A DNA stretch of 41,071 nucleotides from an uncultured Lachnospiraceae bacterium (GTDB lineage Bacteria; Bacillota; Clostridia; Lachnospirales; Lachnospiraceae). Made by a program: the position numbers and the translations under genes. Location: positions 1-41,071 of the forward strand of contig CACXCJ010000081.1 in assembly GCA_902766175.1 (NCBI GenBank), read 5' to 3'. The notes beneath the pieces are model-generated. The model had not been told where the DNA came from and searched no databases. It saw only the letters and a program-made list of their open reading frames with translations. Positions 22,607 through 31,016 of the stretch are shown here, one piece after another; position 1 is the first letter of the stretch, and each line of letters starts with the position of its first letter.

Positions 22607-23969
22607 TCCCGGCGATCTCCCGCGCGACGAACACGCCGCTCGCGGATGCGTGGGAGAGAGAGTGCGTGACGCCGCTGCCGTCGCCGATCACGAAGAGGCC
22701 CGGATACTTTGTCTCAAGCCTCTCGCTGATCTCCACCTCCATGTTGTAGAACTTCACCTCAACCCCGTAGAGCAGGGTGTCGTCATTTGCCGTTCCCGGG
22801 GCGATGCGGTCCAGCGCGTAGATCATCTCGATGATGCCGTCCAGGATCCGCTTCGGCAGAACCAGGGACAGATCGCCCGGCGTCGCGCGGAGCGTGGGGT
22901 GTACCGTGCACTCCTGGATTCTCTTCACCGTGCTCCTGCGGCCGCGCTCCAGATCGCCGAAGCGCTGCACGATCACGCCGCCGCCCAGCATGTTCGAGAG
23001 CCGCGCGATGCTCTCGCCGTAGCTGTTCGAATCATTGAACGGCTCCGAGAAGTGCTTCGACACCAGCAGGGCAAAGTTTGTGTTCTCCGTCTTCCGGGAC
23101 TCGTCCTCGAAGCTGTGTCCGTTTACAGTGATGATGCCGTTTGTGTTCTCATTCACCACGATCCCGCGCGGGTTCATGCAGAAGGTGCGGACATTGTCCT
23201 CAAATTTCCGCGTCCGGTACACGATTTTGCTCTCGTAGAGTTCGTCCGTGATGCTGGAGAAAATCTCCGCCGGAAGCTCCACCCGGACTCCGAGATCCAC
23301 CCGGTTCGACTTCGTCGGGATCTGGAGCTCCGTGCAGACTCTCTGCATCCAGCTGCTTCCGCTCCGTCCCACGGAAATGATGCACTGGCGCGCCTCCTCG
23401 CTTCCGCCCTCAAACTCCGCGCGGTAACACCCCTCCGGGGTGCGCGCAAGCTTCTGAATCTTCGTGTCAAAGCGGAAATCCACTCTGTCCTTCATCTCCC
23501 CGTACAGATTTTTCAGTACCACGTAATTGATGTCGGTGCCGAGGTGCCGGACGGAGGCGTTCAGAAGCTGCAGGTGATTCTGCATGCAGACCTTCTTCAG
23601 GTGCGACCCCGCTGTCGTGTACATCTTCGTCCCGGCGCCGCCGTGCGCCATGTTGATTTCATCCACGTAGCGCATGAGCTCAAGCGCCTTCTCGCGGCCG
23701 ATGTACTCGTACAGCGTGCCGCCGAAGTCGTTCGTGATGTTGTACTTCCCGTCGGAAAACGCCCCCGCGCCGCCGAACCCCTGCATGATGGAGCAGGACG
23801 CGCAGTTCACGCAGGACTTCACCTTCACGCCGTCGATCGGACAGTGCCGCTTCTCCAGCGCGTGGCCGGCATCCACCACGAGGACCCTTAAGTCCGGCGC
23901 AAGCTTCATAAGTTCATATGCAGAATAGATGCCGCCCGGACCGGCACCGATGATCAGTACGTCATACAT
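22599..23969 (-). CDS. NAD(P)/FAD-dependent oxidoreductase (BaiN/YhiN-like fold)
   Basis: 456-residue flavoprotein of unknown substrate. The N-terminal dinucleotide motif DVLIIGAGPGGIYSAYEL (residues 3-20) binds FAD; CVNCASC followed by GFGGAGAFSDGKYN (about 53-73) is a conserved feature of this Firmicutes family and could hold a redox-active disulfide. The C-terminal GLFVIGDGSGVTHSLSHASASG is the second FAD contact. I start at the ATG at 23969 because AGGAGG lies nine bases upstream; the open frame extends 15 codons further without a good RBS. Own promoter; yqeC follows in the same direction. Confidence 0.85.
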   Translation of the reverse strand: MYDVLIIGAGPGGIYSAYELMKLAPDLRVLVVDAGHALEKRHCPIDGVKVKSCVNCASCSIMQGFGGAGAFSDGKYNITNDFGGTLYEYIGREKALELMRYVDEINMAHGGAGTKMYTTAGSHLKKVCMQNHLQLLNASVRHLGTDINYVVLKNLYGEMKDRVDFRFDTKIQKLARTPEGCYRAEFEGGSEEARQCIISVGRSGSSWMQRVCTELQIPTKSNRVDLGVRVELPAEIFSSITDELYESKIVYRTRKFEDNVRTFCMNPRGIVVNENTNGIITVNGHSFEDESRKTENTNFALLVSKHFSEPFNDSNSYGESIARLSNMLGGGVIVQRFGDLERGRRSTVKRIQECTVHPTLRATPGDLSLVLPKRILDGIIEMIYALDRIAPGTANDDTLLYGVEVKFYNMEVEISERLETKYPGLFVIGDGSGVTHSLSHASASGVFVAREIAGKN

Positions 23970-24032
23970 CGCTCTTTCCTCCTGAACAGAAATGTGAGAG
24001 TCACCCGCGGACACGGATGGCTCTGCATTTTT

Positions 24033-24061
24033 ATCATATCATAAGCGGAAGGGAACTGCAA
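24033..24061 (-). promoter_or_regulatory. Promoter of the FAD oxidoreductase gene
   Basis: TTGCAG (24056-24061) and TATGAT (24033-24038), spacing 17 bp on the minus strand. A second TATGAT overlaps at 24038-24043. Confidence 0.65.
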
Positions 24062-24101
24062 AAGCCAGCTCTCCGCATCCAGACAGCGCATGAGAGGTGC
24101 C

Positions 24102-24539
24102 TCACCCCCGGCGCGCGCGGGATGCCGTGTGACAGGTCCGAAAAAGGAAAAGTCCCAGCGCCGAGAAAACGGCTCCCGCGATCCAGTAGACGATAATCAG
24201 GCGGTTCGTGGTCCCGTAGATTTCCAGAACCCCCTGGAAGATACAGCCGACCGTGAGGGAAGCGATTCCGGAATTCCAGAAATTCTCCGCGGCCACCCGC
24301 CTTCTCTCCAGCTTTGGAGCCTCCGTTTCTATGTTTCCGGCGTCCTGCAGGCCTGAGAGGAGCTCCCGCCTCGCGGCGAGCGCGTACGGCAGGACGCATC
24401 CAGTAAACGGGATCAGGAAGGCATACACCATAGCCGCGGAATACACGCCGTGGCTGAAATGCTCGTAGATCATGCCGAACACGAGAATCCCGGCGCTTGC
24501 AGCCAGGCTCCTCTCAGCTTTCCGAAGCGATGTAGACAA
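24102..24539 (-). CDS. Small hypothetical membrane protein
   Basis: 145 residues with about four hydrophobic segments (around 13-25, 35-55, 93-105 and 115-135) and a charged middle (ELLSGLQDAGNIETEAPKLE). I do not recognise a family. The likely start is a TTG at 24539 with AAGGAG about 11 bases upstream; it overlaps the end of the glycosidase gene by 26 bp. It is the last gene of the GT2-GtrA operon, so a role in cell-surface polysaccharide or its export is a guess from context only. Confidence 0.65.
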   Translation of the reverse strand: MSTSLRKAERSLAASAGILVFGMIYEHFSHGVYSAAMVYAFLIPFTGCVLPYALAARRELLSGLQDAGNIETEAPKLERRRVAAENFWNSGIASLTVGCIFQGVLEIYGTTNRLIIVYWIAGAVFSALGLFLFRTCHTASRARRG

Positions 24540-25542
24540 TGTCGCTCACGCTCCTTTCCCGGATTCTTTTCCCGTCCGTCGTCGGCTTGTTCACGATCTC
24601 TCCCCGGAACACCATGGTCGAGGAGCCTCCGCCGTCGAGGTTGTAGGCAGTCTCTGCGCCGAGGTCCTTTAAAAACGACGCGAGTTCACGCAGGGAGAGA
24701 CCTGCGCTCTCGTCCGTGCGTCCGTCCGAAACCACAAAGAGCCAGGTCCCGTCCCGGGTGATGCCGACCGCGGTCCGCGGATTGCTCGCCATGGCCTTCC
24801 CGACCTCCTCATCCTCCGTGACGGCAATTTCCCCGCTCTCAACGAGGGCCGGGCCGAACGAGAAGACCTGCACCGCCCCATTCTGCAGGAGCTCCTCCGC
24901 GCTGACCTCACTCTCCTTGATGATTCCGAACGAGCCATCCTTATAGATCACGAGATCCTCATTGTTCTTACCGGCAGTGTCCCGGTACAGGACGCCGTTC
25001 CGGATCACGTAGCCCGTCTCCCTCGCGCCGTAGAAGTCCCCGTTCACCGCGAGAACGGCGTCATTTTCCTCCGCCATGGCGGAAGTCTTCTCCTTTATGT
25101 TCTTTCCGTAGCTTCCCTCTGCGAGCGCGGTTTTCAGGACCGATGGATCGTCCGCCTTCACCGCCGCCGCATAGACCGTCGTGTCACCGACGCGGTACGC
25201 GGTGAGCGTGATCGAGGTGCCATCGGACGAATAGGTGTCCTGGGAGAGAATCTCCGCCCCCGCTGCCGACGCGGCGGTGTCTGCACCCGCTGTGCCGCCC
25301 GATTCCGCCGCGCCTCCTGCATCCGCCGCGCTGTCCGATTCCGCCGCGCCTCCTGCATCCGCCGTGCCGCCTGCATCCGCCGCACTGTCCGATTCCGCGG
25401 CTGCGCCTGATTCCGCGGTGGCGGAAGCTGCCGGCTCATATACTCTGGCCAGGACAAACGTGTCGAGAGATATAAAAGCAGTAAATAATGCAAGGCATAC
25501 GCCGTACAGGATTCCCCACAGGTTCCGCTTATGCCGCATCAT
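24514..25542 (-). CDS. Secreted/membrane-anchored phosphodiester glycosidase (NAGPA) domain protein
   Basis: 342 residues. An N-terminal hydrophobic helix (about 9-32, LWGILYGVCLALFTAFISL) acts as signal or anchor, so the protein works outside the membrane. A low-complexity Ala/Ser/Gly/Asp linker (about 36-95) follows, then a NAGPA-type domain: VLAVNGDFYGAR near 160-171, NPRTAVGITRDGTWLFVVSDGR (as two stretches near 250-272) and YNLDGGGSSTMVFRG near 300-315. This family includes the GlcNAc-1-phosphodiester glycosidase and YngK/StrH-linked wall enzymes. It overlaps the GT2-GtrA gene by 14 bp, which suggests a shared surface-glycan task. Confidence 0.85.
   Translation of the reverse strand: MMRHKRNLWGILYGVCLALFTAFISLDTFVLARVYEPAASATAESGAAAESDSAADAGGTADAGGAAESDSAADAGGAAESGGTAGADTAASAAGAEILSQDTYSSDGTSITLTAYRVGDTTVYAAAVKADDPSVLKTALAEGSYGKNIKEKTSAMAEENDAVLAVNGDFYGARETGYVIRNGVLYRDTAGKNNEDLVIYKDGSFGIIKESEVSAEELLQNGAVQVFSFGPALVESGEIAVTEDEEVGKAMASNPRTAVGITRDGTWLFVVSDGRTDESAGLSLRELASFLKDLGAETAYNLDGGGSSTMVFRGEIVNKPTTDGKRIRERSVSDIVYIASES
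25301..25420. repeat. Coding tandem repeats in the glycosidase linker
   Basis: A 27-bp block is repeated exactly at 25301-25327 and 25337-25363 (36-bp period), with shorter partial copies to about 25420. It encodes the AAESDSAADAGG-type linker of the NAGPA protein and could change length by slippage. Confidence 0.8.
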
Positions 25543-26593
25543 GTGCGAGCGCTCCTTTCCCGTGAAAGATCATCCTTCTCTGCACCTCATAGCTCAGGAA
25601 GAAAAAGCAGATCTCCGCTATCATTTTTGCCAGAAGGCGGTTTATGCCGAGGCCGCCCGCAAGAAAGCTCAGGACGCAGGTGTTTCCCGCCAGAATGCAC
25701 GCCGCGAGAAGAAAATACCGGGGCGCGGTGCGCGAGGCGGGTGCCCGGTCGCGGAACACATAGTTCCGGTTCACCGTGTAGTTGAACACGGAGCTCACGG
25801 CGCGCGCGCCGATGTTCGCGGCCCAGATCGAGCTGTACGCGCCGAGGGAGGATGTGAGAAACAGGAGCAGCGCATACACCGCGTAATCGACGAAAAAGCT
25901 TAAAAGCGAGGACGAGGAAAATTTAAGGATCCCGCGGTATATCCGGATGGAATCGCGCAGCGTGTCAAAATGGGAGCCGGCGTTCTGGTTCCGGTAAATC
26001 GTCTCGATTTTCTCCTCCCGGAACGGCACGCCCCTTTCTGCCAGGGACAGGAGCACGTTCATCTCGTACTCGTAGCGCTCCCCTTCTACCGCGCACACTG
26101 CCGGAATCAACCCGCAGGAAACTGCGCGGAGCCCGGTCTGTGTGTCGCAGAGCTTCCGGCCCGTCGACAGCCGGAAGATCCCCCTTGTCACCGCGTTGCC
26201 GAAGCGGCTCCGGAGCGGCACCTCTCCCTCAAAGTGCCGGCTTCCCAGGACAAGCGTCCCCGGCCGGAGTGCCGCCGCTTCCGCGATCCGCAGCGCGTCG
26301 GAAGCCTTGTGCTGTCCGTCCGCGTCCACCGTCACGACGACATCGTTCTCGTCCGCACGGCAGTGAATCCACTGCAGGCCGAGCTTCAGCGCATGTCCCT
26401 TTCCGAGATTCACAGGATACTGCAGAACGTGCGCGTACCGCTCCGCCTTCCGGAAAATTCGCGCGTACTCCGGGCCGCTGCCATCATCCACCACCAGAAT
26501 TTCAAATCCGCAGTGCCTGAGCTCCGGCAGAAGCAGAAGCAGCGTCTCCTCAGGCTCGTAGGCCGGGACCAGTGCATAAAACAAAGCGCCCAT
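25529..26593 (-). CDS. Glycosyltransferase family 2 fused to a GtrA membrane domain
   Basis: 354 residues. Residues 1-225 are a GT-A fold GT2 enzyme resembling dolichol-phosphate mannose synthases: VPAYEPEETLL, ILVVDDGSG (32-40), NLGKGHALKLGL and VTVDADGQHK (around 88-97). Residues about 226-345 form a four-helix GtrA domain (SFFVDYAVYALLLFL ... SSVFNYTVNRNYVF). Together they probably charge undecaprenyl phosphate with a sugar and help flip it across the membrane for glycan modification. First gene of an operon with the glycosidase. AAGGAG lies before the ATG, but the start region falls in a strong RNA hairpin (separate entry). Confidence 0.9.
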   Translation of the reverse strand: MGALFYALVPAYEPEETLLLLLPELRHCGFEILVVDDGSGPEYARIFRKAERYAHVLQYPVNLGKGHALKLGLQWIHCRADENDVVVTVDADGQHKASDALRIAEAAALRPGTLVLGSRHFEGEVPLRSRFGNAVTRGIFRLSTGRKLCDTQTGLRAVSCGLIPAVCAVEGERYEYEMNVLLSLAERGVPFREEKIETIYRNQNAGSHFDTLRDSIRIYRGILKFSSSSLLSFFVDYAVYALLLFLTSSLGAYSSIWAANIGARAVSSVFNYTVNRNYVFRDRAPASRTAPRYFLLAACILAGNTCVLSFLAGGLGINRLLAKMIAEICFFFLSYEVQRRMIFHGKGALAHDAA

Positions 26594-26648
26594 ACAACTC
26601 TCCTTTCCTCGGAAAATCCGATCCGATTCTCAGAGCATTGTATGGGCG
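26587..26648 (-). promoter_or_regulatory. RNA hairpin covering the GT2-GtrA start codon
   Basis: Perfect 11-bp inverted repeat CGCCCATACAA/TTGTATGGGCG (26638-26648 and 26587-26597). In the mRNA the 3' arm contains the start ATG. Inside, CTCT/AGAG and TCGGA/TCCGA can extend the structure, and the AAGGAG RBS lies in the enclosed region. The fold would hide the translation start. Confidence 0.6.
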
Positions 26649-26693
26649 TCACCTGAATTCAGATTGAAAGAGGCACGGGATTCTGTGAACTTT

Positions 26694-27410
26694 TCAAGAA
26701 CCCTGCGCGGCCAGTGCCGCCCTCCGCTTTTCATCGATCTCGATCCAGCTGTCAAGCGGAAGCGGCACATAGTCGGAAAACATGCAGAAGCAGTTGATCA
26801 TATTGCAGGGGATCGGGCCTCGGCTTCTCAGGGAAGGGGACGGCTCTGGCGCTGCCCCGGGCGCGGTTTCCGGGACTGCTTCCGCATCACCCGCCTGCAC
26901 TTCAGACACCGGCACTGCCCCGCGGACCGTGCGCCTCGTGATTCCGATGAACTGATTCACAAGCCTCTCATCCATCGTGTCGTGAACATGTCCGTAGAGC
27001 ATATAGGTGCGCGGCTTTCCCGCGTCCGTCAGGCGGTTCTGCCCGTTGTAGCAGAACACCGGGTAGTGGCACAGGATCACCTTCCGCTGGTTGTCGTGAA
27101 TCTCCGCGTACGGGCGGATCCACTCAAAGCGGGAGGCATCGAACGCGCGGTCGTTTAAAAAATACCCGTCGTGGTTTCCGATGAGAAGATACAGCTTCCC
27201 GTTCAGATTCCTTAAAAGTCTGTTCACCGCCTCGCCCTTTGCGAGCGCGAGATCACCGAGGATATAGACCTCGTCTTTCCTGGAGACATTCTGGTTCCAC
27301 CGCTCCGCCATGTACGCGTTCAAAGCCTCCGCGCTCTCGAAGCCGCGGCAGTCCATCCGGCGGTTCAGGCTGTCGTGAAAGAAGTGGAGGTCCGAGATGT
27401 AGCGCTTCAT
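26694..27410 (-). CDS. Calcineurin-like metallophosphoesterase
   Basis: 238 residues with the dimetal phosphoesterase motifs in order: SDLHFFHD (6-13), ILGDLALAKGE (about 50-60), LIGNHDGYF (about 75-83), CHYPVF (about 113-118) and YGHVHDTM (about 138-145). Likely a small cytoplasmic phosphodiesterase or phosphatase of unknown substrate. After GHVH there is a low-complexity Ala/Pro/Glu insertion (about 166-196) before a C-terminal strand-rich end. Its ATG abuts the stop of the aldo/keto reductase gene with no gap. Confidence 0.85.
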   Translation of the reverse strand: MKRYISDLHFFHDSLNRRMDCRGFESAEALNAYMAERWNQNVSRKDEVYILGDLALAKGEAVNRLLRNLNGKLYLLIGNHDGYFLNDRAFDASRFEWIRPYAEIHDNQRKVILCHYPVFCYNGQNRLTDAGKPRTYMLYGHVHDTMDERLVNQFIGITRRTVRGAVPVSEVQAGDAEAVPETAPGAAPEPSPSLRSRGPIPCNMINCFCMFSDYVPLPLDSWIEIDEKRRAALAAQGS

Positions 27411-28553
27411 TCAGTCCACATAGCTCTGGAAGCTGTGCTCAGTCTCAAACTGAACCGCCTCCCGGAGCGCCGCGGTCACGTCGAAGGCGCCGCCGATTTT
27501 CTTCGTCACATCGCTGTAGTCCCCCGTCTCGAACGCGCGGTCATAGTCCGAGCGGAAGCTCTTGTAGTAATTTAATTCCGCCGCAAAACACGGGTCCGGC
27601 TGCAGCAGGATACTGTTGTACGCGCGGAGGATGGCGGAAATCGGGACCTGATACCGGTTCTCATCGAGGCTTTTCATGTCCTCACACGCATATTTCCAGT
27701 GCCTCATGAGCAGGAGCTTCGCGTTCGAGAGGGAGAGGCGCTCGAGCTTCCCCATAGGCTTGAATTCCTCCATGAGGCGTGTGTTCTCCTCTACCTGCGA
27801 ATACGTGCTCATGCCGGAGAGAACGGCCAGTACATTGTCCTGGGACGCGGCGAAGCGGAGTGCCTGACCGGCCGGGGTGCAGTCCGGGGCCGCCTCCCTT
27901 AGAAGCGCCTCCGCCTCCTCCGGGAGCCTTGCGAGCATGCCGCCCTTCACCGGCTCCATGACGACGCACTTTCTGCCGTGGCGCTGTATCACCTCGAGAC
28001 ACTTCTTTGCCTGGATGAACGGCTCGCGCCAGTCATAGTAGTTCACGATGATCTGAACGAACTCGACCTCCGGGTGCTCACAGAGTATCCGGTCCAGGAT
28101 CTCTGCGTCATCGTGGAAGGAAAAGCCGATGTGCCGGATCTTTCCGGCATTTTTCCAGGCCTTCATGTATAGAAAAAGCTGCTGTGGAACCACCTCCCGG
28201 TCATATACGACGCGGTTTAAATTGTGAAGCAGGTAGTAATCGAAGTAGTCGACCCCGCACCTTTCAAGCTGCTCCTCAAAGATCTCCCCCACCTTCTCTC
28301 CCTGCGGAAAGAGAAACGTCGGAAACTTCGACGCGAGCGTGTAGCTGTTCCGGTCGTGCCGCTCCACCAGCGCCTTTCTGACGGCGCTCTCCGACGCACC
28401 GTTGTGGTAGACATAGGAAGTGTCAAAGTACGTGAACCCGCGCGAAAGAAAGAGATCCACCATCCTCTTAAGCTGTCCGATGTCGATGTCCTCGGGGTTT
28501 TCACTCCTCTGCGGGAGCCTCATCATGCCGAATCCAAGCGGTCCGATTCCCAT
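27411..28553 (-). CDS. Aldo/keto reductase
   Basis: 380-residue NAD(P)H-dependent oxidoreductase. TIM-barrel motifs: GFGMMRLPQ at the N terminus, GFTYFDTSYVYHNGASE (about 39-55, catalytic Asp and Tyr), the Lys of LASKFP (about 73-78), YFDYYLLHNL (about 103-112, catalytic His) and GFSFHDD. It has the longer C-terminal part of the subgroup that often carries a four-Cys iron-sulfur domain, but those cysteines are missing here. AAGGAA precedes the ATG. It lies 27 bp after metA and abuts the phosphoesterase gene. Confidence 0.88.
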   Translation of the reverse strand: MGIGPLGFGMMRLPQRSENPEDIDIGQLKRMVDLFLSRGFTYFDTSYVYHNGASESAVRKALVERHDRNSYTLASKFPTFLFPQGEKVGEIFEEQLERCGVDYFDYYLLHNLNRVVYDREVVPQQLFLYMKAWKNAGKIRHIGFSFHDDAEILDRILCEHPEVEFVQIIVNYYDWREPFIQAKKCLEVIQRHGRKCVVMEPVKGGMLARLPEEAEALLREAAPDCTPAGQALRFAASQDNVLAVLSGMSTYSQVEENTRLMEEFKPMGKLERLSLSNAKLLLMRHWKYACEDMKSLDENRYQVPISAILRAYNSILLQPDPCFAAELNYYKSFRSDYDRAFETGDYSDVTKKIGGAFDVTAALREAVQFETEHSFQSYVD

Positions 28554-28580
28554 AAAATTTTCCTTCCCGGGCGAATGCCC

Positions 28581-29561
28581 TCATGAGGTCTCCGCGTCGC
28601 CCTGGTTCACCAGGGTATAGCTGTCCTCCTCAATATCCGTCATCCTCGTCAGGTCGTAGGGCGTTCCCTGATAGACAATGTTCAGCCAGTTCGTGTAGAT
28701 CGCGTTGGAGCTCGATCTCCAGGTCAGGACAGGCATCCTGGAGGGATCGTTGTCCGGGTAGTAATTGGCCGGCATCTCCGGGTTCAGTCCCTTCGCGAGG
28801 TCTCTCTTGTACTCCTTGTCGAGATCGTACCGGTCGTACTCTGTGTGCCCCATCATGAAGACCTGCCGCGAGGAATACGCGAGAATCAGCGTGCTTCCGA
28901 CACCCTCCTCCGGGACTGCGCCCTCCGCCACCGTGTAGAGCTCCGGATTCGCCGCTGCCGCCTTCTCATCAATCCCCGTGTAGCGCGACTGCGGCGCGTA
29001 GAAATAGTCGTCCATGCCGCGCATGATCATCTTCTTCCGGTGCAGCACGTGGTGCAGGTACACGCCGGAGAGCTTTTTCGGAAGCAGGACCTTCTGAATC
29101 CCGTGGTGGAAGTAAAGCCCCGCCTGTGCGCCCCAGCAGAGATGGAACGTGCTGTAAACATGCGTCCTTGACCAGCGCATGATCTCGGAGAGCTCGTCCC
29201 AGTAATCCACCTGCTCGAACGGCATTTTTTCGACCGGAGCGCCCGTGATGATGAGCCCGTCAAAATAGCAGTTCTTCACATCATCATACGTCACATAGAA
29301 CTGATTCAGGTGAGAGGCGGTTGTGTGCGTGGCCCGGTGGCTCTCACTCATGAGGAACGTGATCTGCGTCTGAATCGGGAAATTTGACATGACGCGGAGG
29401 ATATCCAGCTCCGTGTCCTCCTTTAACGGCATCAGATTCAGGATTGCAATCTGCAGCGGGCGGATCTGCTGCGTCTCCGCCCGGTGCTCATCAATCACAA
29501 AAATATTCTCCGACTCAAGAATTTTCTTCGCCGGAAGCTCGTTCTGCACAATAATGGACAT
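28581..29561 (-). CDS. metA: Homoserine O-acyltransferase MetA, predicted acetyl-CoA-specific
   Basis: Activates homoserine for methionine synthesis. 326 residues. The class I glutamine-amidotransferase-like fold has catalytic Cys142 (TFHLCWGAQAGLY), His239 and Glu241 (MMGHTEYDRY). Residue 111 is Glu (TGAPVEKMPFE); from work on MetA enzymes, Glu at this site favours acetyl-CoA and Gly favours succinyl-CoA, so O-acetylhomoserine is the predicted product despite the usual 'succinyltransferase' label. First gene of a probable operon with the aldo/keto reductase and the phosphoesterase. AGGAGA precedes the ATG; a structured leader lies upstream. Confidence 0.95.
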   Translation of the reverse strand: MSIIVQNELPAKKILESENIFVIDEHRAETQQIRPLQIAILNLMPLKEDTELDILRVMSNFPIQTQITFLMSESHRATHTTASHLNQFYVTYDDVKNCYFDGLIITGAPVEKMPFEQVDYWDELSEIMRWSRTHVYSTFHLCWGAQAGLYFHHGIQKVLLPKKLSGVYLHHVLHRKKMIMRGMDDYFYAPQSRYTGIDEKAAAANPELYTVAEGAVPEEGVGSTLILAYSSRQVFMMGHTEYDRYDLDKEYKRDLAKGLNPEMPANYYPDNDPSRMPVLTWRSSSNAIYTNWLNIVYQGTPYDLTRMTDIEEDSYTLVNQGDAETS

Positions 29562-29603
29562 ATCCGTATCTCCTGTGAAAGCGGCTGATGCGGTGCATCT
29601 ACG

Positions 29604-29663
29604 ACTGACAGGGCTTCTCCCACCTGACGGTGCTTCAAGCCGTTTTTTCCGCGTTCAGTCAGT
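29604..29663 (-). other. Structured leader RNA upstream of metA, class not recognised
   Basis: In the transcript, ACTGAC pairs with GTCAGT (29658-29663 and 29604-29609), enclosing GGCTT/AAGCC (29637-29641 and 29612-29616) and CACC/GGTG with a 4-nt loop (29629-29632 and 29621-29624). A second hairpin GATGC/GCATC follows nearer the start. I could not match S-box, SAM-II, SAM-III or T-box cores. The promoter would start transcription very close to the first arm, so the outer stem is uncertain. Confidence 0.4.
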
Positions 29664-29665
29664 TT

Positions 29666-29694
29666 ATTTTAGCGTGATTCCCTTTCCGCATCAA
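29666..29694 (-). promoter_or_regulatory. Promoter of metA
   Basis: TTGATG (29689-29694) and TAAAAT (29666-29671), spacing 17 bp, about 100 bp before the metA start. Confidence 0.7.
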
Positions 29695-29769
29695 GTTCAG
29701 AACACGCGGTCACGCACGGGTACGGTCACGCACTGTGCGCTGCCGCGCACGCCTCATGCGCCCAGCCGG

Positions 29770-30102
29770 TCAGGTTCTGAACACGCACTGCACGAGAATC
29801 ATGTAGCAGGCGGTGCCGCCGAGCATCGGGACGACCATGCCGTGGCGCCAGAAATAGAGCACCGCGGTCACGGCTGCAGCGATGAGCTCCGGGAGCCCGT
29901 GCCCGGGTCCCGCGAAGTCCACGTTTCGAAAGCAGTACACGACCAGAAAGCCGAACACCGCCGGCGGCAGAAATTTCCCGAGATAGCGAACAAATTCCGG
30001 GATTCTGCGCCCCTCGGGGAAAATAAGGTACGGGAGAAAGCGTGTCAGGATGGTCGCGCCCGCGGCGATAAGGATTACTGCCACAGTCTGTATCTCAGTC
30101 AT
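29770..30102 (-). CDS. azlD: AzlD-family branched-chain amino acid export subunit
   Basis: 110-residue membrane protein with three or four hydrophobic helices; TRFLPYLIF (about 20-28) and LPPAVFGFLVVYCF (about 45-58) are typical of AzlD. Works with AzlC in efflux of branched-chain amino acids or related compounds. It lies 48 bp after azlC on the same strand. Confidence 0.88.
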   Translation of the reverse strand: MTEIQTVAVILIAAGATILTRFLPYLIFPEGRRIPEFVRYLGKFLPPAVFGFLVVYCFRNVDFAGPGHGLPELIAAAVTAVLYFWRHGMVVPMLGGTACYMILVQCVFRT

Positions 30103-30150
30103 AGCTTCTTTCCCTTCCCCCTTTCCTCTCCCGGCAGGCCGCGCAGGCGG

Positions 30151-30909
30151 TCATGCGCTGTCCGAGGAGCCCGCAGATTCTGTATATCCCGGTCGCCAGA
30201 GCTTCTTCTTCAGAAGTGCAAGGACCGCGAGGATGAGGATCAGGGCAGGAATCATGAACCTGTCCGGTCCGAATACCGCGGCGCAAGCCGCGGAGGCGAG
30301 AACCCCCGTGAGCTCGCTCGGGTGGTCCTTCAGAATTCTCCGCAGGGACATGCCGTCATGCTCCCACTGCCCCAGAAAGATCACCAGAAACATGGCAGTC
30401 ATCACGAACGAGAGGCCGTCCGTCCGGAAACGGATCAGGCCGCCGCCTATTCCTCCCGCTGCGCTCCCGAGAACCCAGTAGCACTGATCCAGAAGAGAAA
30501 CCCAGAAATAATACCATCCCCTGTCCACGCCGGGAGGAATCCTCGCGGAGACATTCAGCGCGAAGGTCTCATCGCTCGTCGTGTAGATGAGATAGGGCTT
30601 CTTCCAGCCCATGTTCCGGTATCTTCCGAGCATGGAGATGCCGTAGAACAGATGCCGCGCGCCGACCATGACGGCTGTCACAAAGGTGCCGGACGGATTG
30701 AAGGGGGAGAGGAGAATATCCACCAGCAGAAACTCCAGGGAACCCGTGTAGACAATCAGGGCGGTGACGACCGGAAGCCACCACGGGAATCCCGCGGTCC
30801 GCATCAGAATGCCATAGGTGATCCCGAGAAAGAGATACCCCGCCATCACGGGAATGGTCCTCGGAAAGCATGCCCTCAGCGCGCGTATGGATGTGTTCCT
30901 GCTGCTCAA
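30151..30909 (-). CDS. azlC: AzlC-family branched-chain amino acid exporter subunit
   Basis: 252-residue polytopic membrane protein. AzlC features: GYLFLGITYGILM (about 24-36), YTGSLEFLLVDIL (about 54-66), VGARHLFYGISML (about 81-93) and a C-terminal AACAAVFGPDRFMIPALI. Partner of AzlD; B. subtilis AzlCD exports 4-azaleucine and branched-chain amino acids. The frame opens at a TTG (30909) with AGGAAGGG upstream; no better ATG precedes the first helix. The C terminus has a short Ser/Asp-rich tail. Confidence 0.88.
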   Translation of the reverse strand: MSSRNTSIRALRACFPRTIPVMAGYLFLGITYGILMRTAGFPWWLPVVTALIVYTGSLEFLLVDILLSPFNPSGTFVTAVMVGARHLFYGISMLGRYRNMGWKKPYLIYTTSDETFALNVSARIPPGVDRGWYYFWVSLLDQCYWVLGSAAGGIGGGLIRFRTDGLSFVMTAMFLVIFLGQWEHDGMSLRRILKDHPSELTGVLASAACAAVFGPDRFMIPALILILAVLALLKKKLWRPGYTESAGSSDSA

Positions 30910-30944
30910 AATGTCCCTTCCTGACGGAAAATAAGAGTTTTGGC

Positions 30945-30973
30945 TTGTCCGCCTAATTGAATCAGAGTATCAT
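30945..30973 (+). promoter_or_regulatory. Promoter of the small Cys-containing protein gene
   Basis: TTGTCC (30945-30950) and TATCAT (30968-30973) with 17-bp spacing, about 45 bp before the start codon. It is divergent to azlC. Confidence 0.6.
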
Positions 30974-31016
30974 AAAACTAAGGAAATGAACAGCCCGTCT
31001 CAAAGGAGGAATTGCT

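Noticed and set aside
29562..29663. SAM riboswitch before metA
   Set aside because: No S-box core, SAM-II pseudoknot pattern or SMK-box pattern could be matched; reported only as an unclassified structured leader.
29695..29781. Inverted repeat GTTCAGAAC/GTTCTGAAC between azlD and metA as a terminator
   Set aside because: The arms are 69 bp apart and there is no T run; it may be a weak structure only.
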